The notes beneath the pieces are model-generated. The model worked only from the letters and a program-made list of their open reading frames with translations, was not told the DNA's origin and did no database searches. From an uncultured Bacteroidia bacterium (GTDB lineage: Bacteria > Bacteroidota > Bacteroidia > Bacteroidales > UBA932): a stretch of 61,305 nucleotides of DNA. Every line of letters starts with the position of its first letter. Position 1 is the stretch's first letter. The stretch is taken from positions 1 to 61,305 of the forward strand of contig CADCJX010000014.1 of NCBI GenBank assembly GCA_902801885.1, written 5' to 3'. Position numbers and translations under genes: made by a program. This document shows, one piece after another, positions 47,166 to 54,971 of the stretch.

Positions 47166-47328
47166 CGGTATGGGGACTCGCTCCTGAAAGGCCTGTCCAC
47201 CCCCGGACAGGGGCAGGGGGAGGGGCCCATTGGAAGCAAGTTATCGCGGAGCGATGACGCAGATGACAATGGGAGGGGCCGGAGCGAACGCAGTGAGCGA
47301 AGTCCTTCAGGAGTGAGTCCCCATACCG
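47166..47328 (-). repeat. Large structured palindrome, element C
   Basis: Outer arms (47166-47191 and 47304-47328) pair around GTATGGGGACTC. On the minus strand the inside reads ACTTCGCT..GTTCGCTCC, GGCCCCTCCCATTG, a hairpin ATCGC-TCC-GCGAT, then CAATGGGCCCCTCCC. CCCATTG pairs perfectly with CAATGGG. It is homologous in box order to element B but inverted, and 13 bases separate the two. A further small hairpin CCTGTCC/GGACAGG lies at 47192-47211. Confidence 0.85.
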
Positions 47329-47369
47329 TATGAATGTAGTCCTGAAACTGATATACTACATAATAGATA

Positions 47370-47399
47370 ATAGAATAAGGCAGCCGGGTGGGCTGCCTT
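47370..47399 (-). terminator. Probable terminator of glyA
   Basis: AAGGCAGCC (47377-47385) pairs with GGCTGCCTT (47391-47399); on the minus strand only a modestly T-rich tail follows. Confidence 0.55.
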
Positions 47400-47430
47400 G
47401 GATGGTTATAGGTGAAATGTGTATAGCTGA

Positions 47431-48759
47431 TTAGTAGCGGTTGAGAGGACGGCCGGCGGTCATGTTGTGGACCTTGTGCCTTACGTTCTCGAGCACAGCC
47501 TCGTACTCATCCTTACCCTCTTCTGTCACCCCATTGACCACATCAGCATACTTTGCGACGGCAGTAAGGACGGTGTCAATCAGATCTACAATGTCAACCA
47601 TGTCCTTCTCGACAAAACCACGTGAAGTGATGGCGGGGGTACCGATCCTCACGCCGGAAGTCTTGAAAGGAGTGCGGCTGTCGAACGGAACCATGTTCTT
47701 GTTGAGGGTGATCTCAGCCTTTTCAAGCTCTTTTTCAGCCATCCTACCAGTGACATCCGGGAATTTGGTGCGGAGGTCGATCAGCATGAGGTGGTTGTCA
47801 GTGCCTCCGGAAACAACTTTGTAGCCCCTGCTGATGAATTCCTCAGCCATCTTCTTGGCATTTGACATGACCTGCTTCTGGTACTCTACATATTCAGGCT
47901 GCATGGCCTCGTAGAAAGCGACAGCCTTGGCAGCTATGACATGCTCGAGAGGACCGCCCTGGACACCGGGGAATACGCTTGAATTGAGGATGGCGCTCAT
48001 CTTCTTGACCTCGCCCTTTGGAGTCTTGATCCCCCAGGGATTGTCGAAGTCCTTGCCCATGAGGATAATTCCACCACGAGGACCGCGGAGGGTCTTGTGG
48101 GTCGTCGAAGTGACTATGTGAGCATATTTTACAGGGTTCTTGAGGAGTCCTGCTGCGATCAGGCCGGCAGTGTGGGCCATGTCGATCCAGAGAATCGCAC
48201 CGACCTTATCGGCTATTGCCCTCATCCTTTCATAATCCCATTCACGTGAATAGGCTGAAGCGCCTCCGATGATAAGCTTCGGCTTGCACTCAAGGGCAAT
48301 CTCCTCCATCTTGTCATAGTCTACCATTCCGGTCTCTTCGTTGAGTCCGTAAGGTACGGCGTGATAGAGGATACCGGATGCATTGACAGGTGAACCATGG
48401 GTGAGGTGGCCTCCCTGGGAGAGGTCCAGGCCCATGAAGGTATCACCGGGCTTCAGGCAGGCCATTGTGACGGCCATGTTTGCCTGGGCGCCTGAATGAG
48501 GCTGGACATTGGCATATTCAGCATCATATATCTTGCAGAGACGGTCGATGGCGATTTGCTCGATCTGGTCAACTACCTGGCATCCGCCATAGTAACGCTT
48601 GCCGGGATAACCTTCCGCATACTTGTTGGTGCAGATGGATCCCATCGCTTCGAGGACGTAGTCGCTTACGTAGTTTTCAGATGCAATCAGTTCAAGTCCG
48701 GAAGATTGCCTTTCCTTCTCGTTTCTTATCAGATCGAAAATCTGAAGATCTTGTTTCAT
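47431..48759 (-). CDS. glyA: Serine hydroxymethyltransferase
   Basis: PLP enzyme interconverting serine and glycine with tetrahydrofolate, the main one-carbon source, cytoplasmic. 442 aa. Landmarks: [48 protein letters not shown] and the PLP lysine in [14 protein letters not shown]. It feeds and draws on the same pool as the gcv operon at 11.9-16.2 kb. Own -7 box at 48800-48807. Confidence 0.98.
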   Translation of the reverse strand: MKQDLQIFDLIRNEKERQSSGLELIASENYVSDYVLEAMGSICTNKYAEGYPGKRYYGGCQVVDQIEQIAIDRLCKIYDAEYANVQPHSGAQANMAVTMACLKPGDTFMGLDLSQGGHLTHGSPVNASGILYHAVPYGLNEETGMVDYDKMEEIALECKPKLIIGGASAYSREWDYERMRAIADKVGAILWIDMAHTAGLIAAGLLKNPVKYAHIVTSTTHKTLRGPRGGIILMGKDFDNPWGIKTPKGEVKKMSAILNSSVFPGVQGGPLEHVIAAKAVAFYEAMQPEYVEYQKQVMSNAKKMAEEFISRGYKVVSGGTDNHLMLIDLRTKFPDVTGRMAEKELEKAEITLNKNMVPFDSRTPFKTSGVRIGTPAITSRGFVEKDMVDIVDLIDTVLTAVAKYADVVNGVTEEGKDEYEAVLENVRHKVHNMTAGRPLNRY

Positions 48760-48799
48760 ATTAAAATGCAGTTAGATAAAACTCGTTGGTCTTGTCCAG

Positions 48800-48807
48800 C
48801 AAAGATA
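48800..48807 (-). promoter_or_regulatory. Bacteroidota -7 box of glyA
   Basis: TATCTTTG on the minus strand, 40 bases before the glyA start. Confidence 0.6.
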
Positions 48808-48828
48808 CGATTAAAAAACCATTTTTAC

Positions 48829-48836
48829 TATATTTG
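48829..48836 (+). promoter_or_regulatory. Bacteroidota -7 box of the thioredoxin-like/DUF6057/propeller operon
   Basis: TATATTTG, 42 bases before the ATG at 48879. Confidence 0.65.
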
Positions 48837-48878
48837 TATTATAGTATTGCCAAGTCTTGTTAAGTACCAGATAATACA

Positions 48879-49892
48879 ATGTTTTTTAAGAAGTTACTAT
48901 ATCTTACAGCGCTCTCAATCGTCTTTGTCGCCTGTGGGGAAAAAGGTTACATCATAAAGGGTGACATTATCGATCTCGATGAAGGAACTATCAGCCTCCT
49001 GGATGTCTACGGACACACCATTTCTTCAACCGAAGTGGTGGACGGGAAGTTTACCTTCGAGGGCAAGGTCGACGTGCCCTGTCTTGCTTATATCAATAAT
49101 GCTCTCGGTGTGGTTTACCCCGTTGACATCCCCGTCCTTCTTGAGAACACAGTCATTAACGTGAATGGAGACGCCAGGATAGGGCATATAGACATCACAG
49201 GAACGAAGGCCAACGAAGACATGGTCGAATTCAAGGTCCGGAAGGATGCACTATCCCCCAATGACAATGAAGGCTACCTGTCCCTGGTCAAGGAAATGTT
49301 CGAAAGGAACAGTGACAATGTCTTGGGAGCCCTGCTGATATCCAACCTTTATAACCTGGTCAGCGACAAGGAACTCCTTCAGTACTGCGACAGATTGTCA
49401 CCCGAATTCCATGACGATCCCATGGTCCTCCATTACAAGAATGTCTGCCAGGCCAGGGTGGACACTGAACCTGGGAAACAGTTCGTGGATATGGAGATGC
49501 ATGGGGCTGACAGCGTGGCCGTCAAGCTTTCGGACGTAGTGGCTTCCCATAAAGCTACGGTCCTTCTTTTCTGGGCTACCTGGGCGCGCGAAGCTGATGA
49601 GGTTGTCCCCGAACTGGTAGAAGGCTGCCGTCCGTTCAAGGATAAGGGCCTAGCCTTGTACACGGTGTCCCTGGACAGCGACATGGACCGGCTAGAACAC
49701 AAGAGTGATGAGTACGGTCTTTTCGGAAACTGTTTTGGTGAGGGGACTGAAAAAGGAGACAAGGCGGCCGGCCTTTACGGTTTCGAGGGTCTTCCCAGGA
49801 TGGTCCTGATAGGCCGGGACGGAACTATCCTGGCGAGAGGACGCTCGTACCAGGATATATCGGAAGAGCTCTTGAAGTTGTTTAGACAGTAA
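48879..49892 (+). CDS. DUF4369/thioredoxin-fold lipoprotein lacking the CxxC pair
   Basis: 337 aa lipoprotein (lipobox Cys19 in FVACG). N-terminal DUF4369-like beta domain (about residues 24-110), helical linker, then a TlpA/AhpC-like thioredoxin fold (about 205-337) with the usual strand FWATW, cis-Pro region GLPRMVLI (Pro306) and GRDGTIL. Where WCxxC should stand the sequence is WAREA (235-239), so both redox cysteines are Ala. It cannot be a thiol oxidoreductase and may be a binding or scaffold protein. First of three co-directional genes; the next begins 8 bases after its stop. Confidence 0.88.
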   Translation: MFFKKLLYLTALSIVFVACGEKGYIIKGDIIDLDEGTISLLDVYGHTISSTEVVDGKFTFEGKVDVPCLAYINNALGVVYPVDIPVLLENTVINVNGDARIGHIDITGTKANEDMVEFKVRKDALSPNDNEGYLSLVKEMFERNSDNVLGALLISNLYNLVSDKELLQYCDRLSPEFHDDPMVLHYKNVCQARVDTEPGKQFVDMEMHGADSVAVKLSDVVASHKATVLLFWATWAREADEVVPELVEGCRPFKDKGLALYTVSLDSDMDRLEHKSDEYGLFGNCFGEGTEKGDKAAGLYGFEGLPRMVLIGRDGTILARGRSYQDISEELLKLFRQ

Positions 49893-49900
49893 TCTTTCAG

Positions 49901-51640
49901 ATGAAAAAGAAATACCTTGCAATACTTGTCTATGCCGCGATGGCAGCCGTGCTGTTCCTCAAACTGGGAGTTGTGAGGAAGTTGTTCGAGCTATCGTTGT
50001 GGCCGGACATGACATTCTACACCAATTTGGGTTTGCAGCCAGGTGTCCTGCTCCCGATCTTAGGCAGTATACTTACCCAGGTCTCCGGACTGCCTGTCCT
50101 GGGAGTTTTGCTTGTACTCCTGAGCCTGGCCTGCCTGACGTCTTTGGTCAGGAAGCTTTGCGGCGACAGAATGGTTTCATTTATCCCTGCTGTCGCAGCA
50201 TTCCTGTTCATTGCCGGGTTCGACTATTCGCTCTACGTTTTCAGGGCACAGGGCCTTATTTTCTCCCAGACTTTGGGACTTATCTTCGCCACCCTGCCTG
50301 TCCTATGGTGGGTTCGCACTGAGAGTACGTCTTTGAAGTCTGTCATCCCAATCCTGATTGCCGTTGTGGGATACCCTCTGATTGGAGCATATTCATTGGT
50401 GTCATTGCTTGCCATCGCCATAAAGGCCTTATGCGGCAAAAAGTGGCTCCCTGCCATCGTAGCTGTCTTCTCAGGTGTTCTTATTCCTCTTTTCTACACG
50501 CACCTGGTGTTCACCCATATAGACACTCACTACACCTTCTACGCCGGCTTCCCCTACATGGATTTTGTAGACAATCACCGCCGTTTCATCCCGTTGGCAA
50601 TAGCGGTCGTGTCTTTGGTTCTGCTTCCGTCCCTGGAGTTCCGAAAGGCAGAATCTGCAAAGGTGTCCATGGCCATTGTGGCGGTGCTACTTGTATGTTT
50701 GGGTGTGTTCCCTTACTGGAACAGGAATTTCCATTTGGAGATCGCGATGCAGCATAGCATTGAAAAGAACGATTGGGACAGGACCGCCAAGCTTGCATGG
50801 AAGTCTGCTCATCCTTCGCGGATCATCGTGATGTACAGGAATATAGCCCTTATGAACAGTGGTGAGCTCTGCGACAGGATGTTCGCCTATCCGAACGAGT
50901 CAGTGAATATCGACACTCCGGCCCAGATCTCGCAGACTGAAGTCTGTGCTCCGGTGGTCTTCTTCTACAACGGTCTTATCAATTACAGCACCCGTTGGGC
51001 ATGGGAAATGTCAATGATGTTCCAGCGCACTCTGGAGAGGTACAAGTACCAGGCGAAGGTGGCTTTGTTCACCCGGCAGGAGAATCCCGAATTGGTTGAG
51101 AAGTACCTGAAGATAATTGGCAGGAATATGTATCAGCGCCGGTGGGTCAGGAAATACCGGTCCATGCTTCATGATCCTTCCCTTCTTGAAAGGGACCCTG
51201 AGTACCGTATGTTCAGCCAGCTTGACGCCTTCGAGGAACTCAAGTACATGAGCAGTGCCGTAGTGGAGAACACCATCCTGAACCATTACATGCTTCAGGA
51301 AGACCCTAAGGGCGTGATGCTCGACGCAAGCCTTGCAGCTGCGATGACCTCCAAGGATATCGACACATTCTGGTATTATTACGACAAGCTTCTTGAAACC
51401 GGGCGTAAGATTCCAGTCCATGTTGGGGAAGCTGCCATCCTTTTCGCATATATAGGCCGTAACCAGGCCGAGATTGATGCTGTTGCCAGGGATCTTGGCG
51501 GCCCAAATTCACCGACTGTCAGGCGCTTCATCAACTTCAGTTCCCAGGCATCAGCGGGGGACGTAGAGTCTTGCAGGAACAACTACGGCGACACTTACTG
51601 GTACTACAGTTATTTTGTCAAATCAATTACAACCGATTGA
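49901..51640 (+). CDS. DUF6057-like polytopic membrane protein
   Basis: 579 aa. About eight to ten hydrophobic segments fill residues 5-275 (the last around IVAVLLVCLGVFPYW), followed by a long soluble, helical C-terminal half (about 280-579) with a TPR-like look and many Tyr/Arg. Resembles the Bacteroidota DUF6057 group, whose function is not known. Flanked closely by the thioredoxin-like lipoprotein (8 bases) and the CxxCH propeller lipoprotein (2 bases), so the three are surely one transcript and probably one envelope complex (inference). Confidence 0.8.
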   Translation: MKKKYLAILVYAAMAAVLFLKLGVVRKLFELSLWPDMTFYTNLGLQPGVLLPILGSILTQVSGLPVLGVLLVLLSLACLTSLVRKLCGDRMVSFIPAVAAFLFIAGFDYSLYVFRAQGLIFSQTLGLIFATLPVLWWVRTESTSLKSVIPILIAVVGYPLIGAYSLVSLLAIAIKALCGKKWLPAIVAVFSGVLIPLFYTHLVFTHIDTHYTFYAGFPYMDFVDNHRRFIPLAIAVVSLVLLPSLEFRKAESAKVSMAIVAVLLVCLGVFPYWNRNFHLEIAMQHSIEKNDWDRTAKLAWKSAHPSRIIVMYRNIALMNSGELCDRMFAYPNESVNIDTPAQISQTEVCAPVVFFYNGLINYSTRWAWEMSMMFQRTLERYKYQAKVALFTRQENPELVEKYLKIIGRNMYQRRWVRKYRSMLHDPSLLERDPEYRMFSQLDAFEELKYMSSAVVENTILNHYMLQEDPKGVMLDASLAAAMTSKDIDTFWYYYDKLLETGRKIPVHVGEAAILFAYIGRNQAEIDAVARDLGGPNSPTVRRFINFSSQASAGDVESCRNNYGDTYWYYSYFVKSITTD

Positions 51641-51642
51641 CA

Positions 51643-53118
51643 ATGAGAAACAAGATTTTATTCCTATCCCTCTCACTCCTGTTCTTTGCCTGTTCAGTCC
51701 CAGAGGGCGTTCGTGAGTCTGGAGAGGAAGCGATAATTTTTCCGGACTATAAGGGAGTAGTGATACCTCCGAACATTTCTCCACTTGATTTCAAGATACT
51801 CAATGATGGAGAGCGTTATGTGACGACCATCTCCGGGGAAAATGCCGGTACCATTACTGTTCGAGGACGTGATGTGAAACTGCCATCCAAGGAGTGGAAG
51901 GCCCTTGTCGAGGCCAATAAGGGTTCAGACATTGTCTACACTGTCAATGTCAAGCGGAAGGGGGAGTGGCTGAAACTCGCTCAGTTCAAAGGAACCGTGG
52001 CTGAGGATCCTATAGATGATTACATGGTTTACCGCCTTCTTGCTCCGTCCTACGAGTTTTACACGGCTTTCTCTATCAGGCAGAGAAACCTGTCGACCGG
52101 AGAGGACAGGGAAGTGTACAATAACAGGATGCACTACAATCCGAAGGAGCAGCAGTGCATGAATTGCCATCAATTCCAGAACTATAGGACGGAGAACTGG
52201 CAGATGCATGTACGTCAAGTCCTGGGTGGAACCCTGATCGTTACCGGGGATGAGTCCAGGAAGGTTAACCTGAAAACTGATTCGACCATGTCTGCTGGTG
52301 TCTATCCAGCATGGCATCCTACGGAGAAACTCATCGCTTATTCCGTGAACAGGACCAGGCAGTTCTTCCATGAGAAGAACATCCAGAAGCTGGAGGTCCA
52401 GGATCCTTTGTCTGATTTGATCCTTTACGATATCGATAAGAATGAAGTCTCGAAGGTTGCTGCAAATCCTCTCGCATTTGAAACCTTCCCGGCATGGTCT
52501 CCGGATGGGAAAACCCTTTACTATTCATCAGCGCGTCAGCCTGAGATAGCTACACTGCCTAGTGACAGCATAGCTATCTGTTTCGACCAGATCCGTTATG
52601 ATCTGATGCGCAAGAGTTTCGACCCTTCGACAAAGTCATTCGGACCTGAAGAGCTTGTCTATGATGCCAAGTCACAGGATTTGAGTGCCATGGAGGCGAG
52701 GATTTCCCCTGACGGGCGTTTCCTGCTCTTTTCACTTGGCGGCTATGGTACCTTCCATATATGGCACAGGGACAGCGACCTTTGGGTCATGGACCTTGAA
52801 TCCGGTGAGTCCAGGTCGCTAACCGAAGCCAACAGCAATGATGCGGACAGCTTTCATAACTGGTCTTCTAACGGTCGCTGGATAGTGTTCACTTCCAGAC
52901 GCGACGATGGCCTTTTCAGCCGTGTCTATTTCAGTTACTTTGACCGGGAAGGCAATGCCCATAAACCTTTCATGCTTCCTATGAACGATCTTTCAGGGCA
53001 TAAGGATGAAGTCTATTCCTATAATGTCCCAGAATTCTGTGTTGAGCCGATAAGGCAGTCGGTTAAGGATTTATCCCGCATGATTGAGCAGGACGCAAAG
53101 CAGGCCGAGTTCAAATAG
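51643..53118 (+). CDS. PD40/TolB-like beta-propeller lipoprotein with one CxxCH
   Basis: 491 aa from the ATG at 51643, two bases after the DUF6057-like gene. Lipobox Cys17 (FFACS). An N-terminal beta domain (about residues 30-150) is followed by CMNCH (172-176), the c-type haem attachment motif, and then WD40/PD40 blades: YPAWHPTEKLIAYSV, FPAWSPDGKTLYYSS, ARISPDGRFLLFS, HNWSSNGRWIVFTS. Similar Bacteroidota proteins have been labelled cytochrome c biosynthesis or TolB-like. A single haem in an outer lipoprotein is unusual; whether haem is really bound is unknown. Confidence 0.85.
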   Translation: MRNKILFLSLSLLFFACSVPEGVRESGEEAIIFPDYKGVVIPPNISPLDFKILNDGERYVTTISGENAGTITVRGRDVKLPSKEWKALVEANKGSDIVYTVNVKRKGEWLKLAQFKGTVAEDPIDDYMVYRLLAPSYEFYTAFSIRQRNLSTGEDREVYNNRMHYNPKEQQCMNCHQFQNYRTENWQMHVRQVLGGTLIVTGDESRKVNLKTDSTMSAGVYPAWHPTEKLIAYSVNRTRQFFHEKNIQKLEVQDPLSDLILYDIDKNEVSKVAANPLAFETFPAWSPDGKTLYYSSARQPEIATLPSDSIAICFDQIRYDLMRKSFDPSTKSFGPEELVYDAKSQDLSAMEARISPDGRFLLFSLGGYGTFHIWHRDSDLWVMDLESGESRSLTEANSNDADSFHNWSSNGRWIVFTSRRDDGLFSRVYFSYFDREGNAHKPFMLPMNDLSGHKDEVYSYNVPEFCVEPIRQSVKDLSRMIEQDAKQAEFK

Positions 53119-53133
53119 TTTCATGAATATAAT

Positions 53134-53165
53134 AAAAGAGGGGCGCCGACCGGCGTCCCTCTTTT
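53134..53165. terminator. Bidirectional terminator between the propeller and SusD genes
   Basis: AAAAGAGGG...CGCCG pairs with CGGCG...CCCTCTTTT with one wobble pair, A/T-rich on both sides. Confidence 0.92.
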
Positions 53166-53186
53166 CTATCTGAATGAACTTGGATA

Positions 53187-54947
53187 TTAATATCCAGGGT
53201 TCTGGGTGAGGTTGCTGTTAAGGCTGAGGACGGTGACGGGGATCGGGAACACGGTGGTGTAACCTGTTGCGTCATAGACCCAGTCGGAAGCGACGATCGC
53301 GTGCTTGACACCGACGTACTTGTCTTCGTCAGCCTCGGTGTAGAGACCGCAACGTACCATGTCACCACGGGTACCCATGGTCTCCCAGATCTCCTCGCGG
53401 ATCTTCTCGTCGAGGATGGACTGGAGGTCGACACCGTTGACGTCAGGCATACCGACCCTGCTGCGGACCTGGTTGACCAGCTCGGTAGCAGCGGCCATGT
53501 TGCCGAGACGGTACTGAGCCTCAGCGGCAAGGAGGAGCATGTCGGCATAACGGAAGATGACGCGGTCAGCGTTGAAGTAGTTCTGTCCTGAAGTGGTGGG
53601 GTCGTACTCGTACTTCTTGATACGGACGCCTGCCCACTTGACGAGGTAGAGACCCCAAGGATCGCTGTAGTCATCGGTGGAGAAGTCGTTGCGAGCCTCG
53701 TAGCCGATGTAGACACCCTCAGGATACTTGTCCTCGGACACACCAGCGTTGACGATGACACCGTTGACGGAGCAAGGTCCGTTGAAGAAGGAGATGTCAA
53801 ACCTGGGGTCTTCGCACTCGAAGGTGGAGTTGGAGAGGTTGTTCTTGTCAAGGTTCTCCTTGTAGTCGAACACCTTCAGTGCATGCACTGTAGCAGCGGT
53901 TCCGTTCCATGAGGAGAAACCGATGGTCTTAGCGTGGTTGTAGTGGAGTGAACGTGTGACCTGCGTGTCGGAAGTACGGTGGACGTTGTCATCCATAGGC
54001 TCGACGAAGATGTTCTCCTTGGAGGACTCGTTGCCGGTCTTGAAGTTGTCCTTGAAGCTTGCTGCGAGCTCGTAACCCTCTGCCTTGATCTGCTCCTGAC
54101 AGTAGACGACGGTCTCCCAAGCGTTCATGGTCTTTCCGTTGACTGTGATCTTCTGGGCGTTACCTGCAGCAGTTACACCGGCCTCGACCTTGGCGATACC
54201 ACCGGTGAACTGTCCCTGGTTCCAGTTGTCCTGGCTGAAGACAGCGGCGTTAATTGCAAGACGTGCGAGCATGGCATAGGCGACGGCCTTGGTCATACGG
54301 GCGTAGTACTCGCTGTTGACATCCTGGCTCTTTGCTGAAGGAAGCATGGGGATGATGTCGCAGATCTCGTCGCGAACGAAGCCGTAAGCCTCGCTGCGGC
54401 TGGACTGCTTCACGTCGCCGATACCGGCATCCGGGGAGGTGACAATCGGAATCCTTCCGAAGAAGTCGACAAGCCACATGTAGTAGAATGCGCGGATACC
54501 GCGTACCTCAGCCATGTAGGAATTGACGACGGCCTCGTCGAGGGAGCCGAGTCCCTTGATCTCCTCGAGCTTCTTGAGTGAAGCGTTGCAGAGCGCGATG
54601 TCAGAATAGGAATTGTTCCACAGGTTGCGGATGTAGTCGGTAGAGGGATCCCACCTGTGAAGGAACGCGTTCTGGTGCTTACCACCGTCGACCCAGTCAC
54701 CCTGGCGTCCGGGGAGGAAGAGCACGTTGGCGGTGAACTCGGACATGTAGTTGTAGTTGTCGTCACCACCCTTGAAACGGCTATTGAGCTTGTTGTAGAG
54801 GCTGGCGACGGTGTTGACGTACACAAGCGTCGAGCTCTTGTAGGCCTCGCCTTCGTCGAATTTGCTCAACGGTGTCTCTTCGAGGGAGCAACCGAACAGC
54901 ATTGAAGTCATGGCCAGAACAACTGCACTATAGATAAATTTCTTCAT
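53187..54947 (-). CDS. SusD/RagB-family nutrient-binding lipoprotein
   Basis: Surface glycan-binding lid of a SusCD outer-membrane transporter. 586 aa, lipobox Cys20 (MLFGC). Family landmarks: TLVYVNTVASLYNKLN at the start, EVRGIRAFYYMWLVDFFGRIPIV (TPR region), MLARLAINAAV, VIFRYADMLLLAAEAQYRLGNMAAATELVNQVRSR and the C-terminal NLTQNPGY. Appears intact. It lies 24 bases after the interrupted susC and before a terminator, so SusD is still expressed only if the susC transcript is made. Ligand unknown; a nearby GH13 gene hints at alpha-glucan, but is on the other strand. Confidence 0.95.
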   Translation of the reverse strand: MKKFIYSAVVLAMTSMLFGCSLEETPLSKFDEGEAYKSSTLVYVNTVASLYNKLNSRFKGGDDNYNYMSEFTANVLFLPGRQGDWVDGGKHQNAFLHRWDPSTDYIRNLWNNSYSDIALCNASLKKLEEIKGLGSLDEAVVNSYMAEVRGIRAFYYMWLVDFFGRIPIVTSPDAGIGDVKQSSRSEAYGFVRDEICDIIPMLPSAKSQDVNSEYYARMTKAVAYAMLARLAINAAVFSQDNWNQGQFTGGIAKVEAGVTAAGNAQKITVNGKTMNAWETVVYCQEQIKAEGYELAASFKDNFKTGNESSKENIFVEPMDDNVHRTSDTQVTRSLHYNHAKTIGFSSWNGTAATVHALKVFDYKENLDKNNLSNSTFECEDPRFDISFFNGPCSVNGVIVNAGVSEDKYPEGVYIGYEARNDFSTDDYSDPWGLYLVKWAGVRIKKYEYDPTTSGQNYFNADRVIFRYADMLLLAAEAQYRLGNMAAATELVNQVRSRVGMPDVNGVDLQSILDEKIREEIWETMGTRGDMVRCGLYTEADEDKYVGVKHAIVASDWVYDATGYTTVFPIPVTVLSLNSNLTQNPGY

Positions 54948-54971
54948 GATTGTCTATGATTATGATGTTCC

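Noticed and set aside
46989-47328. CRISPR array or ordinary terminators
   Set aside because: No regular spacer-repeat units; the arms are far too long and the tails lack T runs for simple terminators.
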